Shown: positions 6,857 through 15,847, numbered from the stretch's first letter. The stretch is DNA of 64,000 bases from Planctomycetota bacterium (GCA_014584345.1 JACTNB010000034.1:1-64000), one strand, 5' to 3'. The notes: generated by a model not told the origin, from the letters alone. Numbers and translations are program-made.

Positions 6857-6889
6857 AAAACCCCGCCGCACCAATGCACGTCGGGGTTT
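6857..6889 (-). terminator. Rho-independent terminator upstream of the 6446-6817 gene
   Basis: AAACCCCG (6858-6865) pairs with CGGGGTTT (6882-6889); on the minus strand the stem is followed by TTTTGTTTTG. It would stop a minus-strand transcript coming from 6890-7290, but I find no supported gene there. It therefore insulates the 6446 gene or ends an unseen small RNA. Confidence 0.65.
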
Positions 6890-6998
6890 CCAAAAGTTGC
6901 GATGCAAGCGTTGGTTCAGGCACGTTCGCCTGCTGGCCGTGCGTTGTTGTCTGGTGTCACCTCCGTTCTTGGCGTGTTGAATGGTTGGTCGGGCGTAT

Positions 6999-7272
6999 TA
7001 GCGGGTGGCTAACGAACCCCTTATCTTGGGCGTGAATGAAACGCCTTTGTGGTCGTGAATCGTCCGAAGTCGCCCACGCTTCGTTTTGACGGTTGTTTCT
7101 CGCCCCCCTAGCAAGTGCCTCGTGAGACCAATTTCTTGACCCTGAATTGGCCATTTTTTAGAATTGAATTGGGTAATCGTCGTGGTGGCTGGGCTTTCGT
7201 CGTGAAGTTGTTTTCTCCCGCAACTAGCAGGTGCTTCACGGACCCGGTTTCTTAGACGTGAACTGACCCTCC
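6999..7272 (+). repeat. Three degenerate copies of a 110-116 bp repeat
   Basis: Sequences starting TAGCGGGTGGCTAACG (6999), TAGCAAGTGCCTCGTG (7109) and TAGCAGGTGCTTCACG (7225) are imperfect direct repeats about 45 bp long. The 2nd and 3rd are also similar for about 25 bp before this point (GTTGTTTCTCGCC against GTTGTTTTCTCCCG). Short words of the form GNCGTGAAY recur between them. The block fills the 475-bp gap between divergent genes and contains the promoter at 7136-7164. Likely roles are operator sites of the neighbouring HTH protein or iteron-like replication sites. Confidence 0.6.
7136..7164 (+). promoter_or_regulatory. Sigma-70-like promoter of the 7293-8483 gene
   Basis: TTGACC (7136-7141), 17-bp spacer, TAGAAT (7159-7164). 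It lies inside the second of the three long repeats. Transcription from near 7171 gives a leader of about 120 nt that includes the third repeat, an arrangement suited to autoregulation. Confidence 0.6.
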
Positions 7273-7292
7273 TTACGGACGTGGATTGGTAA

Positions 7293-8483
7293 ATGAATGC
7301 CGAAGAGCGAAGTAACCGCTTCAAGAGCAACATGTTGCGGCTAATGAAGGACCGAGGACTCACGGCACGGCAACTGGCGGTGGAATGCGACATACCTCTG
7401 AAGTGGGTGAGTCGGGCCTGCGAAGGCGGACTCGACCGGCTCTACGTCCGCAACGAGGGCAACCTCACCAAGCTGGCGGCGTTCTTGGGTTTGACGCATC
7501 CGAGGGAGTTCTGGCGAGAGACTCCCTTCACCGATCTCCCCACCGCCATCAGGGACGAATGGAAGGATTTGGCTGGGTCGCCGTTCGAGAAGCTTGCCCA
7601 AAAAGAACTGGAGGCGTGTCGTGATGCTTGCCGTGAACTGGCGGCGTGCCGCAAGGTCCACGACCTGATCCGACAGATGCCGGATGGTGAAGAGATCGCC
7701 GAGATGTATTTGAGGCGGTTGTCCAACAAAGAAGAGCGGAGATTCTGGAGGAAGATCGAGGACGAGGCAGACTCCCAGCACGCTCGACTCACCGAGCAGC
7801 GTGAGCAATACAACCTGACGGCGCTCATCGACCGGGTGCGGCGGATGGACGGCGGCGAGTCTGTCGTCGAGGAAATCCAGAAGGAGTTGGACAAAGACAA
7901 AGACCGCTGGCCCATCTCCTATGCCCGAGGCTCACACACGATGCGTGAATACTGGGTCAAGGCCATCGACGTTCTCGGAGAGGATGAGGCGGCAGACAGG
8001 TTGCTCAGGGTGTATTGGCAGCGAATCCATCAGCCGTTGATTCGGGACTTTATCAAAGCCCTCGAAGCGATTGACGAGGAGTTTGCAGAGAAGGCCCGAA
8101 GGCAAGTCGAGAATCCTGAAACCAGAAAAGCGATCATCGACGGGATCAAGAGGTTGGGTCTCGAAGAAGCTGCTCGGCGCATCTACGAAAGGTATGGGGG
8201 CCGCAATCTGACCGCATCACAGGATTCGTCTAAAACGCAGCCCGTCAGCACCAAGCCCGAGGAGGATATCGTGGAGACGATCCAGCAGGACTTCCCGATT
8301 CAGTGGTCGTTGTTCGTTGAGAAAGTCCACGAGAATGACTCAGGCGCTGCCGCAGGGTATGTGCGGGAAAAGTGGCATGAGGCCCTTGAAGCGTCGAGCG
8401 GCACGATTTCGACGAATGACTTCAGCCATTTTTTCTATAAAATGCACCTGAAGAACTTGGACAGATTCCTTTTCGGAGAATGA
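7293..8483 (+). CDS. Probable HTH-containing regulatory protein, 396 aa
   Basis: The N-terminus (about residues 8-65) reads like an HTH of the Xre/Cro type: MLRLMKDRGLTARQLAVECD, then IPLKWVSRACEGG and NLTKLAAFLGL. The remaining 330 residues are helical, highly charged and unfamiliar, with coiled-coil-like parts (LAQKELEACRDACRELAACR and EAIDEEFAEKARRQVEN) and no membrane segment or enzyme motif. It is the only plus-strand gene of the element, diverges from the minus-strand genes and is the last gene before comM. This suggests a master regulator or a protein used in element maintenance. That role is inferred. Confidence 0.65.
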   Translation: MNAEERSNRFKSNMLRLMKDRGLTARQLAVECDIPLKWVSRACEGGLDRLYVRNEGNLTKLAAFLGLTHPREFWRETPFTDLPTAIRDEWKDLAGSPFEKLAQKELEACRDACRELAACRKVHDLIRQMPDGEEIAEMYLRRLSNKEERRFWRKIEDEADSQHARLTEQREQYNLTALIDRVRRMDGGESVVEEIQKELDKDKDRWPISYARGSHTMREYWVKAIDVLGEDEAADRLLRVYWQRIHQPLIRDFIKALEAIDEEFAEKARRQVENPETRKAIIDGIKRLGLEEAARRIYERYGGRNLTASQDSSKTQPVSTKPEEDIVETIQQDFPIQWSLFVEKVHENDSGAAAGYVREKWHEALEASSGTISTNDFSHFFYKMHLKNLDRFLFGE

Positions 8484-8612
8484 CCTGCCCCAAGGGAACA
8501 GCGAACCACTCGATCTGCCTTGTTGGCGAGAGAGCTTTTGGATCGCAAATTGCTATTCTATAGAGACTTGCGAAGTTCTGATCCGTCGAAAGTTACATCA
8601 ATGATCGGCGCA

Positions 8613-9320
8613 CCTTTTGAGACCATCAGCGAAGCGGGCCTGGTGGGGGGAGGTAGCGTTCCCAAACCTGGGGAAATTTCCCTGGCACATCACGGCGTGC
8701 TGTTCCTCGACGAACTTCCGGAATTCAATAAGCGGACCCTGGAAGTGCTGCGGCAGCCGTTGGAAAGCCAGACCGTTACTATTACGCGCGCCATCGGGAG
8801 TACCACGTTTCCTGCCAACTTCATGATGATTGCCGCCATGAATCCGAGTCCCAGTGGTTTTGGTCCAGAGTCGGGACACCGCGTCAATCCCTTGCACATG
8901 GAAAAATATCTCTCGAAGGTGAGTGGCCCCTTGCTCGACCGCATCGATATTCACATCGAAGTGCCCGCCGTTCCATTCCGGGAACTGGCCGACAAGAAGG
9001 ACGGCACCGACTCCACCACCATGAAAAACCAGGTAATGCAGGCGCGAGAGAGGCAGGCCCACCGTTTTTCACAGAATACCAATCGTGTCAATGGCCGCAT
9101 GACGACGCGGCAGATTCGCCAGCATTGCCAGTTAACCAGCGAGGCAGAACTCTTTTTGAAAGCCGCGATGGAAGACATGGGGCTCTCCGCCCGCGCGCAC
9201 GACCGCATTCTGCGGGTCTGTCGCACCATTGCCGACCTCGAGGGGGAAGAAAAAATCAGCGAAGCCCACCTCGCGGAGGCCATCAATTATCGCAGTCTCG
9301 ACCGAAAATATTGGTCCTAG
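8613..9320 (+). pseudogene. comM: comM/yifB, 3' fragment (Mg chelatase-like AAA+ ATPase)
   Basis: The residues from about TISEAGLVGGGS onward follow ComM closely: PGEISLAHHGVLFLDELPEF (Walker B), VLRQPLESQTVTITRA, MIAAMNPSPSG, GPLLDRIDIHIEVP, then the C-terminal Mg-chelatase domain (LSARAHDRILRVCRTIADLE, ending INYRSLDRKYWS). About 235 C-terminal residues remain of a protein usually near 510. The N-terminal half with the Walker A site is missing, and upstream residues bear no relation to ComM. ComM is a helicase that promotes branch migration during natural transformation, so the gene is almost certainly inactive here. The frame is open from 8520, but those extra residues are element sequence. 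The other half should lie beyond the far end of the element. Confidence 0.85.
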
Positions 9321-9432
9321 CGTACAAAGACATTCGCGCCGCATAATTGCCAGGCGAGGCACGTTTTGCGAGCACAAACAGCAGGATAAGTTTGAGCCTC
9401 CGCGCGAGCCGTGCGGCTCGGATTCGCCAGGA

Positions 9433-10899
9433 TTACGGGCTCAAATCGTGCCTGCGCACCTCGGCCAGTTTCCTTGCCAGTTTTTCGCGAAAGCCGGATA
9501 CGCGTGCCTGGTGTTCCGTTCGGCCAGCCAGGTTCACATACTGCCGGGGATCGGCTTGCATGTCGTAAAGTTCCGTTCCCCGCGAGGCATCTTCCCCGTA
9601 TTGCAAATAGGCCCAGTTCTGTTCCCGCAGCAGAAAGCCCTTGCTGGAAGGGGCGACACAAAACGCCGCCTCTCGAATTTCCTGCTGGGGATCGTCGAAC
9701 AGCACCGAAATATCCCGCCCCTGCACGTTCGCGGGGATCTTCAGTCCACACAAGGCCGAGAGCGTTGGGTACAAGTCGATCAATTCGACAAGCGAATGAC
9801 AGATGGCAGGCCGTTTGCCGGGAACCTTGATGATCAACGGTACCTTGGCCGATTCATCTCTCAAGCTGACCTTGGCCCAGAAATCGTGTTCACCCAGGTG
9901 ATAGCCGTGGTCGCTCGTGAAGATCACGATGGTATTCGCTGCCTGGCCGGTTTGTTCCAGGGCTTGCAACACTTGCCCCACGAGACGATCCACATAGGTG
10001 ACCGAGGCGTAATAGCCGCCGACGGCCTTCCTTTGCTTGCGCTCGTCCATTTTCATATTGAGGCTGGTTTTGTAGTTGATGCCTGCCTTGGGAATGTCGT
10101 CCCAGGCACCGGGTCGCTTCAGGGGCAAAGGCAGTTTTTCGTATGGGAGGAAGGGAGCAAAGTCCTTCCTTGGAGCCACGAAGGGGACATGTGGTCGCAC
10201 AAATCCGACGGCCAGGAAAAAGGGCATGTCGGCATGTTTTTCCAGCAACTCCACGGCCTTTGCTGCTGTTTTGCCATCGGAATGCACGAGGTCGTCGCCA
10301 TCCGCCTCGACCACCACGAACGTGTTCCCTCCCACGACGGATTTCTTGCCATCCGGGTTCCCTTCCAGGGTTTCTCCCGTTCCCGCAGCCTTCCATTCGG
10401 GGCCAGGGCTGTTGAATTTCTCTGTCCAGGAAAGGGGATCATCCGCGCCATCTCCCCCGTTGTGATCCCGGCCATCTCCGCCATATTCGATCCCGCCCGG
10501 CACTCCCATGTGGTAAATCTTGCTGATCCGTGCCGTGTAATACCCGGCATTCTTGAAATGTTGAGGCCAGGTGGCCCGTGTTCCGATGGCTGGCCGCGGA
10601 CTCGTATAGCCCAGCACTCCGGTTGCATGCGGATAATAACCCGAAAGAAACGATGCCCGCGAGGGCCCGCAATACGTCGCGTTACAGTATGCTTGTGTAA
10701 AACGAGTTCCCTGGGCCGCCAGGCCATCGATACTCGGCGTCTGGCAAATGGTGTTGCCGTAGCAGGACAGGGCGGTTGTCGTCAGATCGTCGGAAATTAT
10801 GAACAGCACGTTCGGGCGTTCACCCTGCGTCGCGTCCCTGGCGAAACAGGGCTGCAAACCCAGGGTGAGTACTGACAGCCATAAAATCACGTGTTTCAT
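9433..10899 (-). CDS. Secreted sulfatase, iduronate-2-sulfatase-like
   Basis: 488 aa with a signal peptide (MKHVILWLSVLTLGLQPCFA). The metal-binding NVLFIISDD near residue 31 and the sulfatase signature CGPSRASFLSG, with Cys77 as the residue converted to formylglycine, are intact. GYYPH, PFFLAVGFVRPHVPF and SDHGYHLGEHDFWAK match the iduronate-2-sulfatase branch. It hydrolyses sulfate esters, probably of polysaccharides, outside the cytoplasm or in the planctomycete periplasm. It follows the larger sulfatase by 12 bp on the same strand, so the pair forms an operon. It needs a formylglycine-generating enzyme, which is not in the window. Confidence 0.92.
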   Translation of the reverse strand: MKHVILWLSVLTLGLQPCFARDATQGERPNVLFIISDDLTTTALSCYGNTICQTPSIDGLAAQGTRFTQAYCNATYCGPSRASFLSGYYPHATGVLGYTSPRPAIGTRATWPQHFKNAGYYTARISKIYHMGVPGGIEYGGDGRDHNGGDGADDPLSWTEKFNSPGPEWKAAGTGETLEGNPDGKKSVVGGNTFVVVEADGDDLVHSDGKTAAKAVELLEKHADMPFFLAVGFVRPHVPFVAPRKDFAPFLPYEKLPLPLKRPGAWDDIPKAGINYKTSLNMKMDERKQRKAVGGYYASVTYVDRLVGQVLQALEQTGQAANTIVIFTSDHGYHLGEHDFWAKVSLRDESAKVPLIIKVPGKRPAICHSLVELIDLYPTLSALCGLKIPANVQGRDISVLFDDPQQEIREAAFCVAPSSKGFLLREQNWAYLQYGEDASRGTELYDMQADPRQYVNLAGRTEHQARVSGFREKLARKLAEVRRHDLSP

Positions 10900-10911
10900 A
10901 CGCCAACATCC

Positions 10912-12786
10912 TTAATTTGAGTGTAGCCGCTCCACCACCGTGTAATAGGCCCCCAGTTCCGAGCCTTCTCCGGTTCTAAACACGGGGGACAACTCCCCCT
11001 CGCCAGCCGTCATGTTCACTTTGAATCGGACTTCGGATTCGTCCGATCCGACCGAGAGGCGGGCAATCTCTCGACCATCGATTCGCAGAATGGCCTCGGT
11101 AATTGGAACCGCCACGCCCGGTTGTGCCCGATAGGCCATTGTGGCGCCGGGCACATTCGGGGCGGCGGGCAAGCCCGCCGTGATGGCCGTTTTGGTTTCC
11201 ATCGGCCAACGCAGCACGCGGATTTCGTATTCGCCCGCCTGCACCCATTTCACTGCCCAGTGACCTCGGTGGACGGCCACTGCTTCCGCGGCCGAATTGG
11301 ACGCGGCTTTGTTTTGGGGATTTCCTTTTTTTCCGGGCAATCCGTGGGCCTGGCGGATGTGCCCCTGGTTCCAGGGAGGCAACTCTTCCTGAATCCAGTC
11401 ATGCCCCGTCAAACTCACCACGGGATGCTCAGGATGCCCCAGGTAAATCCGTGTCGTCCGCGCGAAGGTCGGTTCCAGTTCCGCCCACCAGGCATCGTAG
11501 AATTCCCGCATTCGCGTGGCCTGCTCGGGATACTCGGTAATCACATTGCGCTCCTGTCCGGGATCTTCCTTAATGCGGTACAATTCATTGTTGTTGACCA
11601 GCCTCCACTGCTGCGACATCACCGCCGTCTGCTTCCATTTGATGGGATCACGGACCCGTTGCGAATCGGTCACCAGCATCCGCTCCGGCCAGTCGCTGGT
11701 TTCGGTGGTTTCGGCAGCCGGATCCAGTAAGGGGCGGAGGGAGATGCCATCGAACTTCAACTCCGGGGGAGCCTTCGCGCCGGCAATCTCCAGTAGTGTC
11801 GGCACAATGTCGACCGCATGGCAGAGAGTGTCGTTCACATGCTTGCAGTTCCATCCGGCGGCCGGCCAGTGGGCGAAGAAGGGAACGCGATGGCCTCCGT
11901 CGTATTCGCTCCCCTTGGCGCCGCGCATGCCCGCATTGAAAATTCTGGACCCGGTGGCGGTGCCGTTATCCGTGGTAAAGATGAACAGGGTGTTGTCGGC
12001 GATATCCAGCTTCCTCAGCAGTTCTCGCAGTTGGCCCACGTTATCGTCGATATTCTTAATCATGCCGTAGAAGGCGGCGATGGCCTTCGGCTGATCCGCG
12101 TACATATCCATGTAATGCTGCGGTGCATGCAAGGGACCGTGGGGAGCATTGGTTGTAATGTAGGCAAAGAAGGGTTGCTGCCGGGAAACGCAGTCTTGTA
12201 TGAACATCCTGGACTGCTCGAAAAAGACATCCGTGCAAAATCCCTTGGCGGCGACGATTTCCCCATTGTGAAAATAATGGCCATCGAAATAGGCATTGTC
12301 CCACACATCCGGAGTTTGCCCCACGCCTCCCCCGCCATGACGATACACTTCCGTGAAGCCGCGATCCTCGGGGCGATACGGATAGTTGTCGCCCAGATGC
12401 CATTTCCCGAACAGGCCCGTGGCATAGCCTTGCCGACGCAGCAACTCCGCCAGCGTCACTTCATCCTCCCGCAGCATCGAACGTCCATTCACCGTATGCC
12501 AGACGCCCGTGCGATCCGTCCAGTGGCCTGTCAGCAATGCGGCTCGCGTCGGTGAGCATGTCGGTGCCACATGGTAATCGCTCAACTGTGACGACTCTGC
12601 AGCCAGCCGGTCGATATGTGGTGTTCGCGCGATCGGATTCCCCGTGCAACCCAAATCTCCATACCCTTGATCATCCGTGATGACCAGCACGATATTCGGC
12701 GGGGCGGGACGCGCATCGTCCGCATACAGAACACTGCAGGCGATGATGCCCCACAGCGAGACCAATAACGGAGATGTGCGTAACAT
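10912..12786 (-). CDS. Secreted arylsulfatase with C-terminal extension, 624 aa
   Basis: Signal peptide (LLVSLWGIIACSVLYA), then NIVLVITDDQGYGDLGC and the signature CSPTRAALLTG with Cys77. GKWHLGD, NAPHGPLHAP and FTTDNGTATG are all typical of arylsulfatase A-like enzymes. After the catalytic domain (to about residue 450) there is an extra beta-rich domain (AVHRGHWAVKWVQAGEYEIR and EAILRIDGREIARLSVG) that resembles the C-terminal domain of many planctomycete sulfatases and may bind substrate. It is the first gene of a two-sulfatase operon. Confidence 0.92.
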   Translation of the reverse strand: MLRTSPLLVSLWGIIACSVLYADDARPAPPNIVLVITDDQGYGDLGCTGNPIARTPHIDRLAAESSQLSDYHVAPTCSPTRAALLTGHWTDRTGVWHTVNGRSMLREDEVTLAELLRRQGYATGLFGKWHLGDNYPYRPEDRGFTEVYRHGGGGVGQTPDVWDNAYFDGHYFHNGEIVAAKGFCTDVFFEQSRMFIQDCVSRQQPFFAYITTNAPHGPLHAPQHYMDMYADQPKAIAAFYGMIKNIDDNVGQLRELLRKLDIADNTLFIFTTDNGTATGSRIFNAGMRGAKGSEYDGGHRVPFFAHWPAAGWNCKHVNDTLCHAVDIVPTLLEIAGAKAPPELKFDGISLRPLLDPAAETTETSDWPERMLVTDSQRVRDPIKWKQTAVMSQQWRLVNNNELYRIKEDPGQERNVITEYPEQATRMREFYDAWWAELEPTFARTTRIYLGHPEHPVVSLTGHDWIQEELPPWNQGHIRQAHGLPGKKGNPQNKAASNSAAEAVAVHRGHWAVKWVQAGEYEIRVLRWPMETKTAITAGLPAAPNVPGATMAYRAQPGVAVPITEAILRIDGREIARLSVGSDESEVRFKVNMTAGEGELSPVFRTGEGSELGAYYTVVERLHSN

Positions 12787-12818
12787 CGGAGGAGATCCTT
12801 ATTTCTAGAGGAGAGTTT

Positions 12819-13601
12819 TCACAACAACCTCCCGGCGAATGCCGGCCAGTCCCGAGGAAGTGGAGCCGTGACCTCTATCTCATCGTAACGGACGGGATGC
12901 TTGAATTTAAGCTTCCAGGCATGCAACGCAATTCGTTCCGTGTAATCACTGCGGAGGGGGGAAAGCTGCAAAGTGTGTTGCGCTCCGTAGAGTTGATCCC
13001 CCACGATGGGGCATCCCCGCGAGGCAAACTGCAAACGGATCTGATGCATGCGTCCCGTATGCGGTTGAACCTCCACCAGGGCATACTGTTGATGCACGCC
13101 CAGCACGCGGTATGCTAGTTCTGCTCGTTTCGCCTCGGGCGTTTCCCGGGGTTCGATCACCGAGCGGGCCTGCTCGGGGATTTTGCGGATGAAATCGACC
13201 AGTACCCCTTCCGATTGAGCGGGTCGGCTTTCCAGTAACGCGAGATAGGTTTTCGTCACCTGGCGTTCCCGAAACTGCTCCGCCAGACGCGCGGCCCCCT
13301 TCGAATTTCGCGAAAAGATCACGACCCCCGTCACCGGACGATCCAGGCGATGGATGACACCCAGGTAGACATTGCCCGGCTTATGATACTTTTGTTTCAG
13401 ATGGGCCTTCACGTAGTCGGGCAGGCAGAATGCGCCCCGGGGAGCCCCCTGGCTGAGCATGCCCGCCGGCTTGTTCACCGCGATGACGGGGCCATCCTCG
13501 AGCAGGAACTCCAGATCCGCCGCATCCGCCGCCGGGGGCAACGGAGCGGCTGCGGGCATGTCGCTCTTCGTGGTCATGCGATCCTCGGGTGGGGCCGACA
13601 T
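12819..13601 (-). CDS. RluA-family RNA pseudouridine synthase
   Basis: 260 aa from ATG 13601; a start at 13574 (MTTKSD) or 13646 is also possible. It shows VNKPAGMLSQG, GVIHRLDRPVTGVVIF with the catalytic Asp in HRLDRP, AEQFRERQVTKTYLAL, and VEVQPHTGRMHQIRLQFA, all hallmarks of the RluA family. The enzyme isomerises uridine to pseudouridine in rRNA or tRNA; the exact site cannot be read from sequence. No S4 domain is present. It follows hemA on the same strand with a gap of about 57 bp. Confidence 0.88.
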   Translation of the reverse strand: MSAPPEDRMTTKSDMPAAAPLPPAADAADLEFLLEDGPVIAVNKPAGMLSQGAPRGAFCLPDYVKAHLKQKYHKPGNVYLGVIHRLDRPVTGVVIFSRNSKGAARLAEQFRERQVTKTYLALLESRPAQSEGVLVDFIRKIPEQARSVIEPRETPEAKRAELAYRVLGVHQQYALVEVQPHTGRMHQIRLQFASRGCPIVGDQLYGAQHTLQLSPLRSDYTERIALHAWKLKFKHPVRYDEIEVTAPLPRDWPAFAGRLL

Positions 13602-13658
13602 ACAATACCTTATGTTTTCCTGCGCCGGGCAAAAAAACGATTCCACTCGCGGAACCGC

Positions 13659-14942
13659 TCATTCGCTCAGGCCAAATAATTGTTTCACTGTTTCCAGCAG
13701 TGTATGCGGAGTTCCCTCGCGGGAGTGATGTTTAATTGTTTCCAGCGGCGGATGCAGCAATTTATTCACAATTCGACTGATGGTCGCTTCGATTTGCTGC
13801 CTGTCCTCGTCGTTGAGATGTTCCAGCTTCTTGAAGAGTCGGTCCAATTCCTGCCGTCCGATGGTATGCCAGGTTTCTCGCAACTGCTGTACCACGGGGC
13901 CGGTCGCGCGATGGTAAAAATCGTGCATGAACTGCTGCGTGGCCTGTTCCACCAGCACAACGGCCTTGTCGATCTCGCCCGTCCGGGCCTTGCGATTCCG
14001 TGCACATGTCTGTTCGAGGTCGTCGATATCGTACAGAAACACGTTCTCGTCGATATCAGAAATCGAGGGATCGAAATCCCGGGGCGCGCCCAGATCCAGA
14101 ATGAAGAGCGGCTTTTGGGATTGCGGTTGCCGCCGCAATTCTTGAAATCGCTTGGCGGTGATGATTGGTTCCGTCGCCCCCGTGGTACTCACGATCACAT
14201 CCGCCTTCCCCAGGTACGATTCCCAATCGCGGAAGGAGATCGGCCTCCCCCCCCATTTCTCCGCCAGGTCGGCGCCACGCTCGAAATTGCGGTTCGCGAT
14301 GAGGATGTCGCGTACCCCTTCCTCCTTCAGGTAACGGAGCGTTTCCTCGGCCATTTCACCGGCACCCAGAATCAACACGGTTTTATTGTCGAACCGTTCA
14401 AAAATGCTTTTGCCGAACTCTCCCACGGCCACGGAGGCAATGGAAATTCGTCCCTCGGAGAGTTTCGTTTCCGTTCGTACCTTTCCCCCGATACTCATGG
14501 CTGACTGAAACAGTTGATGCGTAATCGGGCCGACCGCATCGCAATCTGCCGCTCGCTGATAGGCTTCCTTGATCTGGTTGACGATCTGCGCTTCGCCCAG
14601 CACCATGCTGTCCAGGCTGCATGCCACCAGAAACAGATGCCTCACGGCTTCCCGCTCAGCTTCGTGCCGCAGATCGCCGAAAAAATCGTCCAGAGGAACC
14701 TGGTGGAATTCCGAGAGGAATCGGGCAATATCCTCGTGAGTCGGCAAGTTGCCCCGCGTGTCGCTGGCAAAATAGAGTTCAATCCGGTTACACGTCGAAA
14801 GAATCACCATCTCGGTGCCGGGAAATCGCGCCTGTAATTCCAGATAGGCCGAGCGGCAGCGTTCTGGCCCGGAAAACGCCAGGCGTTCCCTGATGGCCAG
14901 TCCCGTGGTGTCATGAGTGCAAAAAACAACCCGAATGTTCAC
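13659..14942 (-). CDS. hemA: Glutamyl-tRNA reductase
   Basis: 427 aa, the usual length. The catalytic Cys51 sits in the STCNRIE motif; HLFLVACSLDSMVLGEAQI, SIGGKVRTET and SIASVAVGEF are family signatures, and LILGAGEMAEETL starts the NADPH-binding domain near residue 195. A C-terminal dimerisation helix follows. It reduces glutamyl-tRNA to glutamate-1-semialdehyde, the first committed step of C5 tetrapyrrole synthesis. Its start overlaps the stop of the CcsA/HemX-like gene (14939) by 4 bp, so they are translationally coupled. Confidence 0.96.
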   Translation of the reverse strand: MNIRVVFCTHDTTGLAIRERLAFSGPERCRSAYLELQARFPGTEMVILSTCNRIELYFASDTRGNLPTHEDIARFLSEFHQVPLDDFFGDLRHEAEREAVRHLFLVACSLDSMVLGEAQIVNQIKEAYQRAADCDAVGPITHQLFQSAMSIGGKVRTETKLSEGRISIASVAVGEFGKSIFERFDNKTVLILGAGEMAEETLRYLKEEGVRDILIANRNFERGADLAEKWGGRPISFRDWESYLGKADVIVSTTGATEPIITAKRFQELRRQPQSQKPLFILDLGAPRDFDPSISDIDENVFLYDIDDLEQTCARNRKARTGEIDKAVVLVEQATQQFMHDFYHRATGPVVQQLRETWHTIGRQELDRLFKKLEHLNDEDRQQIEATISRIVNKLLHPPLETIKHHSREGTPHTLLETVKQLFGLSE

Positions 14943-15847
14943 GGCTGCATTTCTATCTGCTGTTCGAACCCGACCAGTTTGATCACGTTATCCGCCGGCA
15001 GGGAACCGTGTTGGGAAGGGAGGCCCGTCACGCTTACCAATACCTGCAAGCCGACCAGCGTCACGATAAGAAAACCAAACGCCCAGGCGGTCAGCAATGC
15101 CACGTTCCGACCATGATTGGGCTGGGAGCGAATCAACCAACCGAACAGGGCGACCATGCCGATCCAGACCACGCTGAATCCCAGCACGATGGGGTCCGAC
15201 CAGGTAAAAGGGGCTGCCGCCCGTTTTGCCTGAACCACCAGCACGAAACCGGTCACCAGACCGAGGGTCAGCATCGGCACCGAAAAAATCACCATCCAGC
15301 GGTTATACCGCGCCAGGGCCGCCAGCGGCGGTAGCGAAATCCCACGTTGCAATTGCACTTTCTGCTTGAGCCTGCGGTGCTGCAACAGGTACATCAGACT
15401 CAACAAAAATCCAATGAGCACGCCTGTGATGCCGATCACCAGAGAACCGGCATGCAACATCTTCCAAAACCGCGCTGTTTCCAGCAGGCGATTCGGAGAA
15501 TCGCGCACTAAAGTCGCCCCTCCCACAATTGCCAACGCCAGTGGCAGCACGAACAACCCCAGCGAAGTGGTTCCCCGCAGGCGGAAATTCAGCACGGCGT
15601 AAATGAAATACGCGCTCACCAGCAACAATGCCGAGACCAGCAGCCAATCGTGCATGGAAGCCAGGAGCGGTGGAAGTTGGGCCGCATGGGATCGCGCCAC
15701 CAGATACCACGCCTGAGCCGCCAGGCCAGCCGCGGTAAAGCCCAGCGAACCCCAGCGCAACCACACCCGCGATTCCCATAATCGGGCCAACTCCAGCACG
15801 AAAGCCACGCTGTAACTTGCCAGAAAACAGAAAAGTTGAGCTTGCAT
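14939..15847 (-). CDS. CcsA/HemX-like cytochrome c assembly membrane protein
   Basis: 302 aa from ATG 15847 (MQAQLFCF), chosen because the hydrophobic first helix begins there; an ATG at 15898 would add 17 polar residues. About eight transmembrane segments are visible. The segment WKMLHAGSLVIGITGVLIGF with its His resembles the heme-handling region of CcsA/CcmC/HemX proteins, but a WWD-type loop is not obvious, which favours HemX. HemX proteins sit beside hemA and influence HemA level; CcsA proteins deliver heme for cytochrome c. The 4-bp overlap with hemA supports the HemX reading. Confidence 0.82.
   Translation of the reverse strand: MQAQLFCFLASYSVAFVLELARLWESRVWLRWGSLGFTAAGLAAQAWYLVARSHAAQLPPLLASMHDWLLVSALLLVSAYFIYAVLNFRLRGTTSLGLFVLPLALAIVGGATLVRDSPNRLLETARFWKMLHAGSLVIGITGVLIGFLLSLMYLLQHRRLKQKVQLQRGISLPPLAALARYNRWMVIFSVPMLTLGLVTGFVLVVQAKRAAAPFTWSDPIVLGFSVVWIGMVALFGWLIRSQPNHGRNVALLTAWAFGFLIVTLVGLQVLVSVTGLPSQHGSLPADNVIKLVGFEQQIEMQP

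Larger units (their letters stand above)
1..8612. mobile_element. Accessory element inserted in comM (right part; left end outside window)
   Basis: The comM-like reading frame at about 8,613-9,320 starts abruptly in the middle of its AAA+ domain, and everything to its left is unrelated to comM. The left DNA carries small unrecognised genes, a ParB-methyltransferase fusion, a phage Gp37/Gp68 family gene, an AAA ATPase and a terminal HTH gene, mostly on one strand with strong Shine-Dalgarno sites. This is the content of a plasmid-like or phage-like integrative element. No integrase or transposase is visible; it may lie left of the window. The right boundary is estimated from where similarity to comM begins, and could be off by tens of bases. 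comM is a known insertion site for AbaR-type islands in Acinetobacter; no relation to those islands is claimed. Confidence 0.65.

Noticed and set aside
6957..7154. 65-aa frame on the minus strand between terminator and HTH gene
   Set aside because: No ribosome site, and it covers the degenerate repeats; a coding role is not supported.
6999..7272. Direct repeats considered as a CRISPR array
   Set aside because: The units are too diverged, only three, and spaced 110-116 bp with no cas gene.
9405..9420. 7-bp palindrome CGAGCCG/CGGCTCG after comM
   Set aside because: Two-base loop and no U-tract; too short to call a terminator with confidence.
9229..10875. 548-aa open frame on the plus strand
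   Set aside because: It is antisense to a clear sulfatase with signal peptide and catalytic motif.
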